A stretch of DNA of 36,777 nt from NCBI GenBank assembly GCA_031276965.1, contig JAISMC010000001.1, positions 1-36,777 of the forward strand, given 5' to 3'. Source of the DNA: Treponema sp. (GTDB lineage Bacteria; Spirochaetota; Spirochaetia; Treponematales; Breznakiellaceae). How positions within the stretch are numbered: position 1 is the first letter of the stretch; each line of letters opens with the position of its first letter. A program made the translations under genes and the position numbers. The notes beneath the pieces are model-generated. The model did not search any database. It had not been told where the DNA came from and worked only from the letters and a program-made list of their open reading frames with translations. Positions 16,431-24,424 of the stretch are shown here, one piece after another.

Positions 16431-19277
16431 TTAGTGGAAATCACCCCAACGTTTGCCCGTTTCCACGCTTACCCGCAGAGGTATCCTGAGACTGACGGCG
16501 TTTTCCATCACCTCCTTGACCAGTTTGGCGGCGGCCTCCGCATGGGACCGGGGAGTTTCCAGGATAAGTTCATCATGAACTTGAAGAAGCATCTTCGCCG
16601 GACTTCCTGTCAGGGCCTTGTCCAGTTTCAGCATGGCCGTCTTGACGATATCCGCCGCGGAACCCTGGATGGGGGTATTTACCGCCACCCGCTCCGCCGC
16701 GGCCTTTTCGGTCCGGTTCCGGGAGTTGATCGCCGGAATGTAGCGCCGCCGGCCCAGAATGGTGGAGGCGTAACCCGTCTCTTCGGTACTGCGGATCAAC
16801 TCATCAATAAAAAGCCGGACCCCGGCATAGGTCTTAAAGTAAGCTTCGATGAAGGCGGCTGCATTGGTACGGCTGATCCCTAATTCGTTGGCAAGGCGGA
16901 AGGCGCTCATGCCGTACATGACCCCAAAGTTGATGGTCTTGGCGATACGCCGCTGATCCTGGCGCACCTCCCCCTCATCAACGCCAAAGATGAGGGCGGC
17001 GGTTCTGCTGTGGACATCCTTGCCCTCCTCAAAGGCGGCGATAAGGTTTTTATCCTGAGACAGATGGGCCAGGACTACCAGTTCTATCTGGCTGTAATCC
17101 GCCGAGATAAGAACATTCCCCGTTTCCGCAATAAAGGCCTCCCGAATCCGGCGGCCCTCCTCATCCCTGATGGGAATATTCTGCAGATTCGGTTCCCGGC
17201 TGGAGAGCCGCCCCGTGGCGGTACCGGTCTGGATAAAGTTGGTGTGAATCCGGTCCGTGGAATCAGTCTCCCCCGCCAGGGCATCCACGTAGGTGGATTT
17301 GAGCTTTGCCAGGGTCCGGTGGCGGAGGATGAGGGCGGGAACCTCATCTTCCCGGGCCAGCTCCTCCAGTACGTCCACATCGGTGGAATAGCCGGTTTTT
17401 GTCTTCTTTCCGGGCTTGAGCTTCCGTTCGGTAAAGAGTACCTCCTGGAGCTGTTTGGTGGAAGCCATGTTGAACCCATGACCCACAGCCCGGTAGGTTT
17501 CATCCTGGACCCGGTTCATCTCGGCAAAAAGCTCTTCTCCGTAATCCTTGAGCGCCCCCTTTGCAATCTTGATCCCCGCTCCTTCCATCTCCGCCAGAAC
17601 CGGAAGGAGGGGCATCTCCAGTTCCATGAAAAGCCTGAGAGAATCCGCCTTGAGAAGCCGGGGTTCCAGGTAGAGCCGCATTCTGAGGGCAAGGTCCGCA
17701 TCCTCTGCGGAATAGCGGGCGGCAATTTCCAGAGGAACCTGATCGAAGGAACCCCCCTTGGGCACGATGGAATTGTAACTTAGGGGGGTATAGTTAAAAC
17801 AGGAGATCGCCAGGGAATCCAGGGAATAGTTATTCCGCTCCGGGTTGTCCAGCCAGGCGGCGACCATGGTATCCCAGATATGGCAGTTCCACCGGGGCAG
17901 TCCCCAGCCCCGGGAAACTTTGTAATCGTACTTGGCGTTATGGGCGATGACGGTCATTTTCGGATCGGCCAGCAGGGGGGCCAGCATTCGCTTAACCGTA
18001 TCCGCCTCCAGACAGGGGGCATCGTGATCCGGTCCGTGGGGGGCTACAGGAACATAACAGGCCTCCCTGGGCCTTAATGCCAGGGATATGCCGATGGGCC
18101 GTGCATTCCACGCATCCAGGGAATCGGTTTCAAAATCCAGGGCCAGGAAACCCTGCCGCCCCGCCTCCTTGAGAAGGGCGGTCAGTTCCGCCTCTTCCAG
18201 GATCGTACCGTAACGGCCTTCTCCCAGCAGGGCAGGATCCGGCGGTTCCGGCGCCGTTTCAGGCGCGGCGGGGGGGGCGTCTCCGGTATAACCCGCATTG
18301 GCGCCGGCCTTGGCTTTGGGATCCAGGGCTCTGGCGCTCTGGTGTATGCCCTCCCGGAGCAGTACCTCCGCCCCGGCGGAACGGTTCAGGTTTTCCACCG
18401 AAAGCTCATCGATGCCGGCAATGTCCAGGGGCGCCCCGTAATTCAAGGCTATCAGGGACTTTGCCAGATAGGCGCTTTCCTTTCCCTCCGCAAGCTTCTT
18501 CCCCACCGCGCCCTCGATACCGGCAATGTTTTTGAATATTTCGTCCAGCGAGCCGTACCGGACCATCAGTTTAACCGCGGTCTTTTCGCCTATCCCCTTA
18601 ACGCCGGGGACATTATCGGAACTGTCCCCGGTAAGGGAGAGAAGATCCAGAACTTTTTCCGGCCCGACCCCCCATTCGGCCTTGACCTCTGCGGGGCCGA
18701 TAAGCTCGTAGGGAATACCCCCCCGAACCGTATGGGACTCCCCGGATTCTTCGCCTTTGGAAGATTTAAGGGGCCGCAGAGCGTAGGTTCCCTGTCCCAC
18801 CAGTTGGAGCAGATCCTTGTCCGAAGAGAGGATATAACAGCTCCGCCCCTCGGCCCGGCACCTCTGCGCCAGGGTGGCGATAATATCATCCGCTTCGTAG
18901 CCCCCGGCCCGAAGCACCGGGATCCCCAAGGCCCGGAGTACCTCTTCTACCAGGGGAACCTGGGCGTGAAGATCCTCCGGGGCTTTCTGCCGGGTGGCTT
19001 TGTATCCGGGATACTGTTTATGCCGGAAAGTCGGAGTGGGGGAGTCAAAGACCGCCGCAAGCCGCTGGGGCCGCCGGGGTTCCTCCAGGACCCTGCCGTC
19101 CGCCCCCGCCCCGGGGGCGCCCTCGTCAAGCAGGCTGATTAGGGTCCGGACAAAACCGAAAAGGACAGACACATTCTGCCCCTGGGCGTTGCGGAGAGGT
19201 CTTGTCAGAAAGGCAAAGTAAGAACGGTAGATAAGGCCGTAGGCGTCTATCAGGTAGAGGGGAGGAAGTTCGGACAT
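16431..19277 (-). CDS. polA: DNA polymerase I
   Basis: Repair and Okazaki-fragment polymerase, 948 residues, with all three domains. The 5' nuclease domain (about 1-300) has YEADDIIA and SSDKDLLQL. The 3'-5' exonuclease domain (about 355-540) keeps exo I LDFETDSLD (about 377-385), exo II NAKYD and exo III YSAEDADL, so proofreading should work. The polymerase has motif A DYSQIEL starting at D727, motif B RRIAKTINFGVMYG and motif C VHDE at about 900-903. After IEL the residue is Val instead of the usual Arg. There is a small low-complexity insert near residue 55-70. TATACT lies 6 nt before the ATG and there is no Shine-Dalgarno. Confidence 0.97.
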   Translation of the reverse strand: MSELPPLYLIDAYGLIYRSYFAFLTRPLRNAQGQNVSVLFGFVRTLISLLDEGAPGAGADGRVLEEPRRPQRLAAVFDSPTPTFRHKQYPGYKATRQKAPEDLHAQVPLVEEVLRALGIPVLRAGGYEADDIIATLAQRCRAEGRSCYILSSDKDLLQLVGQGTYALRPLKSSKGEESGESHTVRGGIPYELIGPAEVKAEWGVGPEKVLDLLSLTGDSSDNVPGVKGIGEKTAVKLMVRYGSLDEIFKNIAGIEGAVGKKLAEGKESAYLAKSLIALNYGAPLDIAGIDELSVENLNRSAGAEVLLREGIHQSARALDPKAKAGANAGYTGDAPPAAPETAPEPPDPALLGEGRYGTILEEAELTALLKEAGRQGFLALDFETDSLDAWNARPIGISLALRPREACYVPVAPHGPDHDAPCLEADTVKRMLAPLLADPKMTVIAHNAKYDYKVSRGWGLPRWNCHIWDTMVAAWLDNPERNNYSLDSLAISCFNYTPLSYNSIVPKGGSFDQVPLEIAARYSAEDADLALRMRLYLEPRLLKADSLRLFMELEMPLLPVLAEMEGAGIKIAKGALKDYGEELFAEMNRVQDETYRAVGHGFNMASTKQLQEVLFTERKLKPGKKTKTGYSTDVDVLEELAREDEVPALILRHRTLAKLKSTYVDALAGETDSTDRIHTNFIQTGTATGRLSSREPNLQNIPIRDEEGRRIREAFIAETGNVLISADYSQIELVVLAHLSQDKNLIAAFEEGKDVHSRTAALIFGVDEGEVRQDQRRIAKTINFGVMYGMSAFRLANELGISRTNAAAFIEAYFKTYAGVRLFIDELIRSTEETGYASTILGRRRYIPAINSRNRTEKAAAERVAVNTPIQGSAADIVKTAMLKLDKALTGSPAKMLLQVHDELILETPRSHAEAAAKLVKEVMENAVSLRIPLRVSVETGKRWGDFH

Positions 19278-19283
19278 GATCTT

Positions 19284-19289
19284 AGTATA
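19284..19289 (-). promoter_or_regulatory. -10 box directly before polA, leaderless
   Basis: TATACT on the minus strand ends 6 nt before the polA ATG at 19277, which puts the expected transcription start on the start codon itself. The -35 region is weak (TGGCTT at 17 bp). polA could also be read from the fliS promoter. Confidence 0.35.
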
Positions 19290-19336
19290 GGCGGGATGGA
19301 CTTAAAAAGCCACAGCGCCCGGCGCCGTCTATAGTA

Positions 19337-19834
19337 TCAGCCCTTCAGGTCTATAAGGGAGGCGGAACCCCCGGAGGCATAGACCGAAGGCCGGGCCGCA
19401 TAGGGGTTGCCCCGGAGGGCCTTAAGTTCCAGGCGTATCTCCGCCATCCGCCTGGAGAGGAGTTCTTTGTTCCGTTCAGAGCGGACCACCGCCTCGGTTT
19501 TCAGTTCCTCCAGGACGGCCTTGAGGCCGGGCACATCCCCGGCGTCCTTTTCGGGATAGGCTGTACGGTACATATCTTCAAGGGGATCGATAACCTTTTG
19601 GATAGAGAAAATATCCGCTACGATCTTCTCTTCCATTTCAACATGGGAGATCAGGGCTTCGGCGCTGCCCTTCTCGATAATGTCCTTCTGTTTGTCCAGT
19701 ACTTCAAGATAGGCATGAAAACGGTCCCGCTGCTGGGTCAGCAATTCACGGAAGCGTTTTAACACGGCAACCCGCCGCAGCACCTCTTCCGGGGCTATTT
19801 CGGCGTAAGCCCTTTCTTCAACTGCCGGAGCCAT
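19337..19834 (-). CDS. FlgN-like flagellar chaperone
   Basis: A 165-residue, almost wholly helical protein rich in charged heptads (about 20-135) with a disordered C-terminal tail, like FlgN proteins that chaperone hook-filament junction proteins FlgK/FlgL. It starts 8 bp after fliS on the same strand, with AAGGGA before the ATG. The location next to fliS and behind a sigma-28 promoter strongly supports a flagellar role. The sequence match alone is modest because FlgN proteins diverge widely. Confidence 0.65.
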   Translation of the reverse strand: MAPAVEERAYAEIAPEEVLRRVAVLKRFRELLTQQRDRFHAYLEVLDKQKDIIEKGSAEALISHVEMEEKIVADIFSIQKVIDPLEDMYRTAYPEKDAGDVPGLKAVLEELKTEAVVRSERNKELLSRRMAEIRLELKALRGNPYAARPSVYASGGSASLIDLKG

Positions 19835-19842
19835 ACATTCCC

Positions 19843-20289
19843 TTACCCGGCGATATTAACGCCGCTTGAGGGCCGTCCCATTCCCTCGGCTGTATTTTTG
19901 GCGATGATCTCGCTCCATGCGCCCCGGAGTTCACAGATCATCCTTCGGATGAGGGTGATCTGCTTTAAGTCCTGGCGGATATTAGCTTCCAAAAGCTCGT
20001 GGTTAAACCAGGTGTACAAAGAAAAGAGATTTTTTGCGATCTCCCCGCCCTGTTCAAAGTCCAGGGAAACCATAAGTTCGGTGATAATTTCCTGTGTTTT
20101 CAGAATGGCCTTGCTGATCTGCTCAATTCTGCCGGGATCCTTCTTTTCCGATAAATTCTCGCCCAGCAAATCAAGCCCCATATCCAGCTGACGGACTGCC
20201 TCATCATAGAGCATGATGATAAGCTGTCCCTGGCTGGCCGTTTTGACCCTGGTTTCCCGGTAAGCCGATAAAGCATTGGTATATGCCAT
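19843..20289 (-). CDS. fliS: Flagellin export chaperone FliS
   Basis: FliS binds the flagellin C-terminus in the cytoplasm and prevents early polymerisation. Typical features are the N-terminal AYRETRVKTASQGQLIIMLYDEAVRQL segment split by a helix, the later LMVSLDFEQGGEIAKNLFSLY segment, and a length of 148 residues. ATG at 20289 is chosen over one 24 bp upstream because GAGGGGG sits at the right distance. It is the first gene after a strong sigma-28 promoter and is followed by flgN. Confidence 0.94.
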   Translation of the reverse strand: MAYTNALSAYRETRVKTASQGQLIIMLYDEAVRQLDMGLDLLGENLSEKKDPGRIEQISKAILKTQEIITELMVSLDFEQGGEIAKNLFSLYTWFNHELLEANIRQDLKQITLIRRMICELRGAWSEIIAKNTAEGMGRPSSGVNIAG

Positions 20290-20342
20290 AATGCCCCCTC
20301 CCTGCCAATACAAAATGGACGTATTTATAAATACCCGTTACT

Positions 20343-20369
20343 TTATCGGCATCTAAACTACAATCTTAA
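20343..20369 (-). promoter_or_regulatory. Sigma-28 (FliA) promoter of fliS-flgN
   Basis: On the minus strand TTAAGATT (20369-20362), exactly 11 bp, then GCCGATAA (20350-20343). The -10 matches the FliA consensus 8/8 and the -35 matches TAAAGTTT at 6/8, with the standard spacing. Leader to the fliS ATG is about 48 nt. Confidence 0.8.
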
Positions 20370-20474
20370 AACTTTTTATGGAGAAAAAACAAGCGCCGGC
20401 GTCCGTCCCTGTCATGCCATCTTCCGGCGGCAGGAAAGCAAAAACCCCGGTAAACGCCTTTTTATAGATGGAAA

Positions 20475-20536
20475 ACCGGAACTATTCCGGTTCCCCGTTG
20501 TTGCTGCCGGAAGGCCCGGCTCCGAGGTTCCGGGCC
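20475..20536. repeat. Two GC-rich hairpins between fliS and the next gene
   Basis: ACCGGAA-CTA-TTCCGGT (20475-20491) and GGCCCGG with CCGGGCC at 10-nt distance (20513-20536). No T tract follows. Apart from these, the sigma-28 promoter and the short repeat at 20550, nothing was seen in the 378-bp gap. Confidence 0.5.
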
Positions 20537-20549
20537 ATTGTTAGGGGAA

Positions 20550-20583
20550 CCTCTAAAAACTTCAGTTTTCGAACAACTCCAAT
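20550..20583 (+). repeat. Hairpin repeat, GAACAAGTCC family (short form)
   Basis: AAAACT-TC-AGTTTT is followed directly by CGAACAACTCCAAT, matching the stem-then-GAACAAGTCCAA pattern of other copies with one change. Confidence 0.45.
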
Positions 20584-20667
20584 AATAAAGCTTAAATCCC
20601 GGCAATCACACATCTATCACGCCATACGCTGGATTTTTTTTGCCATTAACTGTATCAATAAAGTATA

Positions 20668-21582
20668 ATGAAAATAAAAAACGCCAGTTTCTGCCGGAAG
20701 TGCCTGCAGCAGTCCCTGCCTGTGGATGTGATGATCCGTTTTGCCGAGCTGGTTTCGCCGGGTTACAACATCTACCGCCGTTCCGGGCTTACCGAGGGTA
20801 TGCCTATTTCAAACCAGGACGCCGCCCAGCGTATTGTGGCGGATTTGATTCAGGACGGTTACTTTATTGATTTTGTGGAACTGCTCTTAAAGATAGAAAA
20901 CGAAGGTTATATGGGCCGCAGGTATGTCCTAAAGGGCCTGAGCGATGTGGTGGCGGGGCTGATTCAGGAGGGCTACAATTACGATAAGACTACCGCTCAG
21001 TTTTTCGAGAATCAGAGCGAGCGGATAAGCGAAAACTGGGGGCGGCTGAAAAACGGCGACGAACGGCGCATGACCGTGTTCCGGCTGGATGTGGCGGGGA
21101 ATTCCATTCTGGTTAAGCAGAATCCCGCCAAGGCTGTGGAAAAAGCCTACGGAGACCTCCGTTCCATCGTCAGCCGGGCGGTAATCAGCCGGGCAGGAAG
21201 GCTTTGGTCCTGGGAGGGAGACGGGGCCCTGGCGGTTTTCCTCTTCGGCAGCAAAGAGCAAGGCGCAGTTTTTTCCGGCATGGAGATACTTCACGAACTG
21301 TACTTCTACAACCGGCTCAGGAATCCCCTGAACAAGCCCATTCGGATCAGGGCGGCCGTGCATATCGGCTCCGTTTATTACCACGATAATGTGATGGAGC
21401 GCTTAAAAAATGAAACCATCAAACAGGCGCTGAGCCTGGAGTCGGCGGTTCCTCCGGATTCTCTGGGTATATCCCACAACCTCGGCGGTTCCATCGGCCA
21501 GTTTATCACCGACCTCTGCGCCCCGGCTGCCGCCCAGGGTAAAAGGTACTGGCTCTACAATGCAATTCAGGAACGGATATGA
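20668..21582 (+). CDS. Degenerate class III nucleotide-cyclase-like protein A
   Basis: The second half (about 130-290) follows the class III adenylate/guanylate cyclase fold: VFRLDVAGNS with D141 in place of the first metal Asp, a long helix, then WEGDGALAVF with D185, and a strand IRIRAAVHIGSVY. The later transition-state Asn/Arg positions are not recognisable (KQALSLESAVPPDS), so catalysis is doubtful. The first 130 residues are helical, with CRKC at 9-12, and unassigned. The stop codon overlaps the ATG of the next gene (ATGA), so the two are translationally coupled. TATAAT overlaps the start codon, so the true start could be a little downstream. Confidence 0.65.
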   Translation: MKIKNASFCRKCLQQSLPVDVMIRFAELVSPGYNIYRRSGLTEGMPISNQDAAQRIVADLIQDGYFIDFVELLLKIENEGYMGRRYVLKGLSDVVAGLIQEGYNYDKTTAQFFENQSERISENWGRLKNGDERRMTVFRLDVAGNSILVKQNPAKAVEKAYGDLRSIVSRAVISRAGRLWSWEGDGALAVFLFGSKEQGAVFSGMEILHELYFYNRLRNPLNKPIRIRAAVHIGSVYYHDNVMERLKNETIKQALSLESAVPPDSLGISHNLGGSIGQFITDLCAPAAAQGKRYWLYNAIQERI

Positions 21583-22625
21583 AGATCTATATTTTTTCAT
21601 CGAAAAAAACGCCCTTCCCCGGATTGAAGGGGGCTGAACTTCTTGATCCCAAAGCTTTGGGCGGACACAGCCCGAAGCAGGGTGATATGAGCTATCTGGA
21701 TCTGTCCTCCTTTACGGCGGCGGAGGCGAAAAAGGCCCTGTCCCTGCTGAAACGGCGCTGCGGCGGAGCCGCCGGATCCCCGGATGCCGCCTGGGGGATC
21801 ATCGATCCCAAGGACAGCGCCGATCCGGCGGCTTTCTTTTTTGAAGGAGCCTCGGACTACCTGGGTTCCAAACTCTTAAAGCAAAGCCCCGATCCGAAGC
21901 GGCTAAAAAGGGCCGTATCCTGGAGGGCCAGCCTCCATGCCACCGGCGCCCATGCCGGCCATCCTTCTGTAAAAGAGGACCCGGAAGAGGAGGCGGAAAC
22001 TTTTGTCCACAGGGCCGCCAAACTTCCCGCGGGAAAATTCACCGGCTGGAGTTCCTACAAGACGGGAACCATCTCGCCCTTTTTCTTCTGTTATGCGGCC
22101 CTCTCCGGCGAGACCAGTCTCCGTTCCCGGCTGGGGGAGGCATCCTTCAAAGTTCTTATGGGAAGGCTCCGCAATTTTCTGGTTCCCCGTTTTCAGGATG
22201 CCAAAGCCCTGCTCTGGATGGAGACCGAGGCCAACTGTCTTTTTTTGATACCCCCCAGGGCGGAATATGTCCGGGCCGCCGAAGAAGCGGCCCTCAAGAT
22301 ACTGATGGGCTCCGCCTTTCTTATCGCCGAAAACCTGGGCCTCACCATTCCGGCGGCCTTTACCTTCGCCCTGCACTACGGAAAGACCGCCTACCGGGCT
22401 CCGGGCAGGACCGGTACCGTAGTTTCCGATGCGGTTAACTTTATCTTTCATTTGGGAACCAAATGCGCCGAAAGCGGCCGTTTAACTTACTCCGACGAGA
22501 TCCCCCCCGATGTCCTGGCTCCCCAGCTGGAGGATATGTTTATCAACGCCGGTTCCTTTGAAGGCCGGAATCTGAGGCACTCGCTGCGCTTTGTCTATTC
22601 CGGAGAATCTGCCAAACGGGGGTAA
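21579..22625 (+). CDS. Degenerate class III nucleotide-cyclase-like protein B
   Basis: Partner of the preceding gene, 348 residues, no signal peptide or membrane helix. The C-terminal half contains TVVSDAVNFIFHLGTKCAES followed by GRLTYSDE, which resembles the late cyclase segment G.AVN.A.RL..LA..G.I..S, with an earlier LHYGKTAYRAPG strand. Metal-binding aspartates and the GDG motif of the first half are not visible (LLWMETEANCLFLI in the place expected). It therefore looks like a non-catalytic cyclase homolog. Together with protein A it may form a heterodimer; that is inference from the ATGA overlap and shared fold. Confidence 0.55.
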   Translation: MKIYIFSSKKTPFPGLKGAELLDPKALGGHSPKQGDMSYLDLSSFTAAEAKKALSLLKRRCGGAAGSPDAAWGIIDPKDSADPAAFFFEGASDYLGSKLLKQSPDPKRLKRAVSWRASLHATGAHAGHPSVKEDPEEEAETFVHRAAKLPAGKFTGWSSYKTGTISPFFFCYAALSGETSLRSRLGEASFKVLMGRLRNFLVPRFQDAKALLWMETEANCLFLIPPRAEYVRAAEEAALKILMGSAFLIAENLGLTIPAAFTFALHYGKTAYRAPGRTGTVVSDAVNFIFHLGTKCAESGRLTYSDEIPPDVLAPQLEDMFINAGSFEGRNLRHSLRFVYSGESAKRG

Positions 22626-22660
22626 AGCCGGGACGCAGCCCGCAGGACAAGGTTTTTTGT

Positions 22661-22957
22661 TCAATCATCCATGTTTTGCAAGAGCTGATTCAGCTTGTCC
22701 TTGCAGGCAATGGGCAGGACAAGGGTTTTAAGCCGGGATTTTTCCCCCGACCGTAGTACGATGTCCTTTTTGGGACAATCCAGCAGCTTTGCCAGAAAAG
22801 AGCGGAGCTCGATATTAGCTCTGCCGTCTTCAGGGGCTGCGGCGATTCCGACCCGGAGCCTTCCCTCCCTTACCCCCATAAGCCGGGATTTTGAGACTCC
22901 CGGCGACGCCTTGATATCAAGATAGATCCTGTCCTCCGACAGCCTGAAACAGCTCAT
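22661..22957 (-). CDS. DUF167 (YggU-family) protein
   Basis: A small protein of 98 residues with the DUF167 signature: YLDIKASPGVSKSRLMGV near the start, then GRLRVGIAAAPEDGRANIELRSFLA split around the PEDGRAN motif, and KDIVLRSGEKSRLKTL. Function of this widespread family is unsettled. The ATG at 22957 overlaps the upstream gene's TGA (ATGA), giving coupled translation. A longer frame reaching 23026 exists but would run into the upstream gene. Confidence 0.85.
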   Translation of the reverse strand: MSCFRLSEDRIYLDIKASPGVSKSRLMGVREGRLRVGIAAAPEDGRANIELRSFLAKLLDCPKKDIVLRSGEKSRLKTLVLPIACKDKLNQLLQNMDD

Positions 22958-23604
22958 CCGGGGTTTCCCTTTTTGGGGGGCCGTTTTCCGGGCCGGGGGA
23001 GCCAGCGGGGTTCGCCCAGTTTCCACGCAAAGGAATAGCCCGGTTCCCCCGATTCCAGGGCTGTAAGACTCATATTAGCCGCCGCCGCAGCCCTAAAGTA
23101 AAAGGGAAGCAGGCCCTCCGTCGCAGCTTCTATGCCGGCGGTATCCGTGCCGCCGTCCTCTGCGCCGCTGCGGATAAGGGCGGCGCAGAGGACGGGAAAG
23201 GGGAACCGGTAGACTGCGCCCGGAATTACCGCAGGAACGGCCAAATCCAGCCGGGGCCCCCACAGGGTGAAATCCCAGGGGTCCTGCCCTTCGCCCCGGA
23301 ACGGCAGGGATACGGGCGCTGCGGAACCTGCGGTGATAATCCCGCCCCGTTCCGCGGAATTTTCCCGCAGCGCCGCCGCCAGATCTCCCAGCTCTCCGCG
23401 GCTTAAAGGCCGGGACAGGAGGGCCAGAGGCGCTGTCTGGGGAAAGGAAAAGGCCCCTGAAAAGCCCGCCGCGAAGAGACGGCGGCTCAGGGTTCTCAGC
23501 GGTTTAAGGCAGTCCCGGTGGGGGATGAGGACGGCGAAACGGAGAACGGCGCCGGGCGGCGCTCTCAAAATACCATTTCCTGCTGATACCGGCGCTTTAA
23601 GCAT
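22954..23604 (-). CDS. Unrecognised soluble protein coupled to DUF167
   Basis: 216 residues from ATG 23604. No signal peptide or clear membrane helix. The start RFAVLIPHRDCLKPLRTLSRRLFAAGF and a following LALLSRPLS recall the first strands of 2H-phosphoesterase-like proteins, but the HxT/HxS motifs are absent, so no function is assigned. The end overlaps the DUF167 gene by 4 bp. A minus-strand promoter (23661-23633) interlocks with the divergent promoter of the next gene. Confidence 0.6.
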   Translation of the reverse strand: MLKAPVSAGNGILRAPPGAVLRFAVLIPHRDCLKPLRTLSRRLFAAGFSGAFSFPQTAPLALLSRPLSRGELGDLAAALRENSAERGGIITAGSAAPVSLPFRGEGQDPWDFTLWGPRLDLAVPAVIPGAVYRFPFPVLCAALIRSGAEDGGTDTAGIEAATEGLLPFYFRAAAAANMSLTALESGEPGYSFAWKLGEPRWLPRPGKRPPKKGNPG

Positions 23605-23606
23605 GA

Positions 23607-23635
23607 CTGACAAACTCAACCCTATGAAGTATACT
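23607..23635 (+). promoter_or_regulatory. Plus-strand promoter, leaderless
   Basis: CTGACA (23607-23612), 17-bp spacer, TATACT (23630-23635). The expected start is near 23642, 2-4 nt before the ATG at 23645. There is no Shine-Dalgarno. It overlaps the opposing promoter. Confidence 0.5.
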
Positions 23636-23661
23636 ATAGCATATATGAAATATAAGACCAA
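23633..23661 (-). promoter_or_regulatory. Minus-strand promoter for the gene at 23604
   Basis: TTGGTC (23661-23656), 17-bp spacer, TATAGT (23638-23633) on the minus strand. Its -10 box overlaps that of the plus-strand promoter, so the two cannot be open at once. Confidence 0.4.
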
Positions 23662-24424
23662 AGTGCTGGTGGATCGTTTTGCCGGGATAATTTCCCAGTG
23701 GCCGGGGGTGGATTGCATTACCCTTAACGAAGCCGCCATGCCCGATACCCTGGACCCCTATTTCGCCCTTATTCTGGACGTATTCTATACGGGGATCATC
23801 CCCGGGGCGGAGGAACGCTGCCGTCTGTACGGAAACGATGTGGCGGCCTTTGAGGTTTCAAACCAGGGCAGCAAGGATCGTTTTCTTATCGGGGATATTC
23901 CGGTACGGCTGGAGTACAAGTCCACCCGGAAAACCAGCGAATTTGTCGCCTTGGCGGATATCAACCAGGAATCCCTCTGGCTGATCAAACATTCGGGGAC
24001 CTATGGTTACTATAGGCTTGCCCATGGGGAGATTCTTTTTTGCCGGAATAATTGGATGCAGGATATCAGGGAACGGCTTTTCAGCCTGGATGATGTATTC
24101 TGGCAGGCCATGCGGGAAACCCATCAATCTAAAATGGAACATCTCCTGGGGGATCTCGGCGCCGCCCTTCTGCAGGAGGATAGTTTCAACTACCTTATCT
24201 CCTCGTCCCTGTTCATTAAAACCGCCTGTCTTACCCTGTTCTGCATCAACCGCCGTTTCGAGCCTTCCCACCGGGGCTACTATAAGCAGGTACTGGAACT
24301 GCCGGTTCTGCCCGAATCTTTCCGGGCCGAGTTTGAATCATTCCTCAGTACCGAAAAAGAAATGACCGTAGAGCGGAAGTATTCTCTGGCCCAGCTTATC
24401 GCCCGGGGCATTATCGCCCTATGA
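23645..24424 (+). CDS. Conserved hypothetical, possibly nucleotidyltransferase-like
   Basis: 259 residues from ATG 23645; in-frame ATGs at 23603 and 23624 are alternatives but lie upstream of the likely transcription start. The N-terminus (KVLVDRFAGIISQWPGVDCITLNE, then PYFALILDVFY) and the helical C-terminal half (LISSSLFIKTACLTLFCINR followed by RFEPSHRGYYKQVLELPVLP) recall nucleotidyltransferase-fold proteins of the DUF4037 kind with a helical substrate domain. The GS..D.D catalytic signature is not clear. The stop overlaps the next gene's ATG (ATGA), so the two genes are coupled. Confidence 0.55.
   Translation: MKYKTKVLVDRFAGIISQWPGVDCITLNEAAMPDTLDPYFALILDVFYTGIIPGAEERCRLYGNDVAAFEVSNQGSKDRFLIGDIPVRLEYKSTRKTSEFVALADINQESLWLIKHSGTYGYYRLAHGEILFCRNNWMQDIRERLFSLDDVFWQAMRETHQSKMEHLLGDLGAALLQEDSFNYLISSSLFIKTACLTLFCINRRFEPSHRGYYKQVLELPVLPESFRAEFESFLSTEKEMTVERKYSLAQLIARGIIAL

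Noticed and set aside
15334-19142. Plus-strand frames of 250-300 codons opposite the TPR and polA genes
   Set aside because: Composition and position are those of antisense shadows of certain genes.
23267-23644. Longer start of the gene at 23645
   Set aside because: The extension is Arg/Ser/Pro-rich, overlaps the minus-strand gene in antisense and lies upstream of the promoter.
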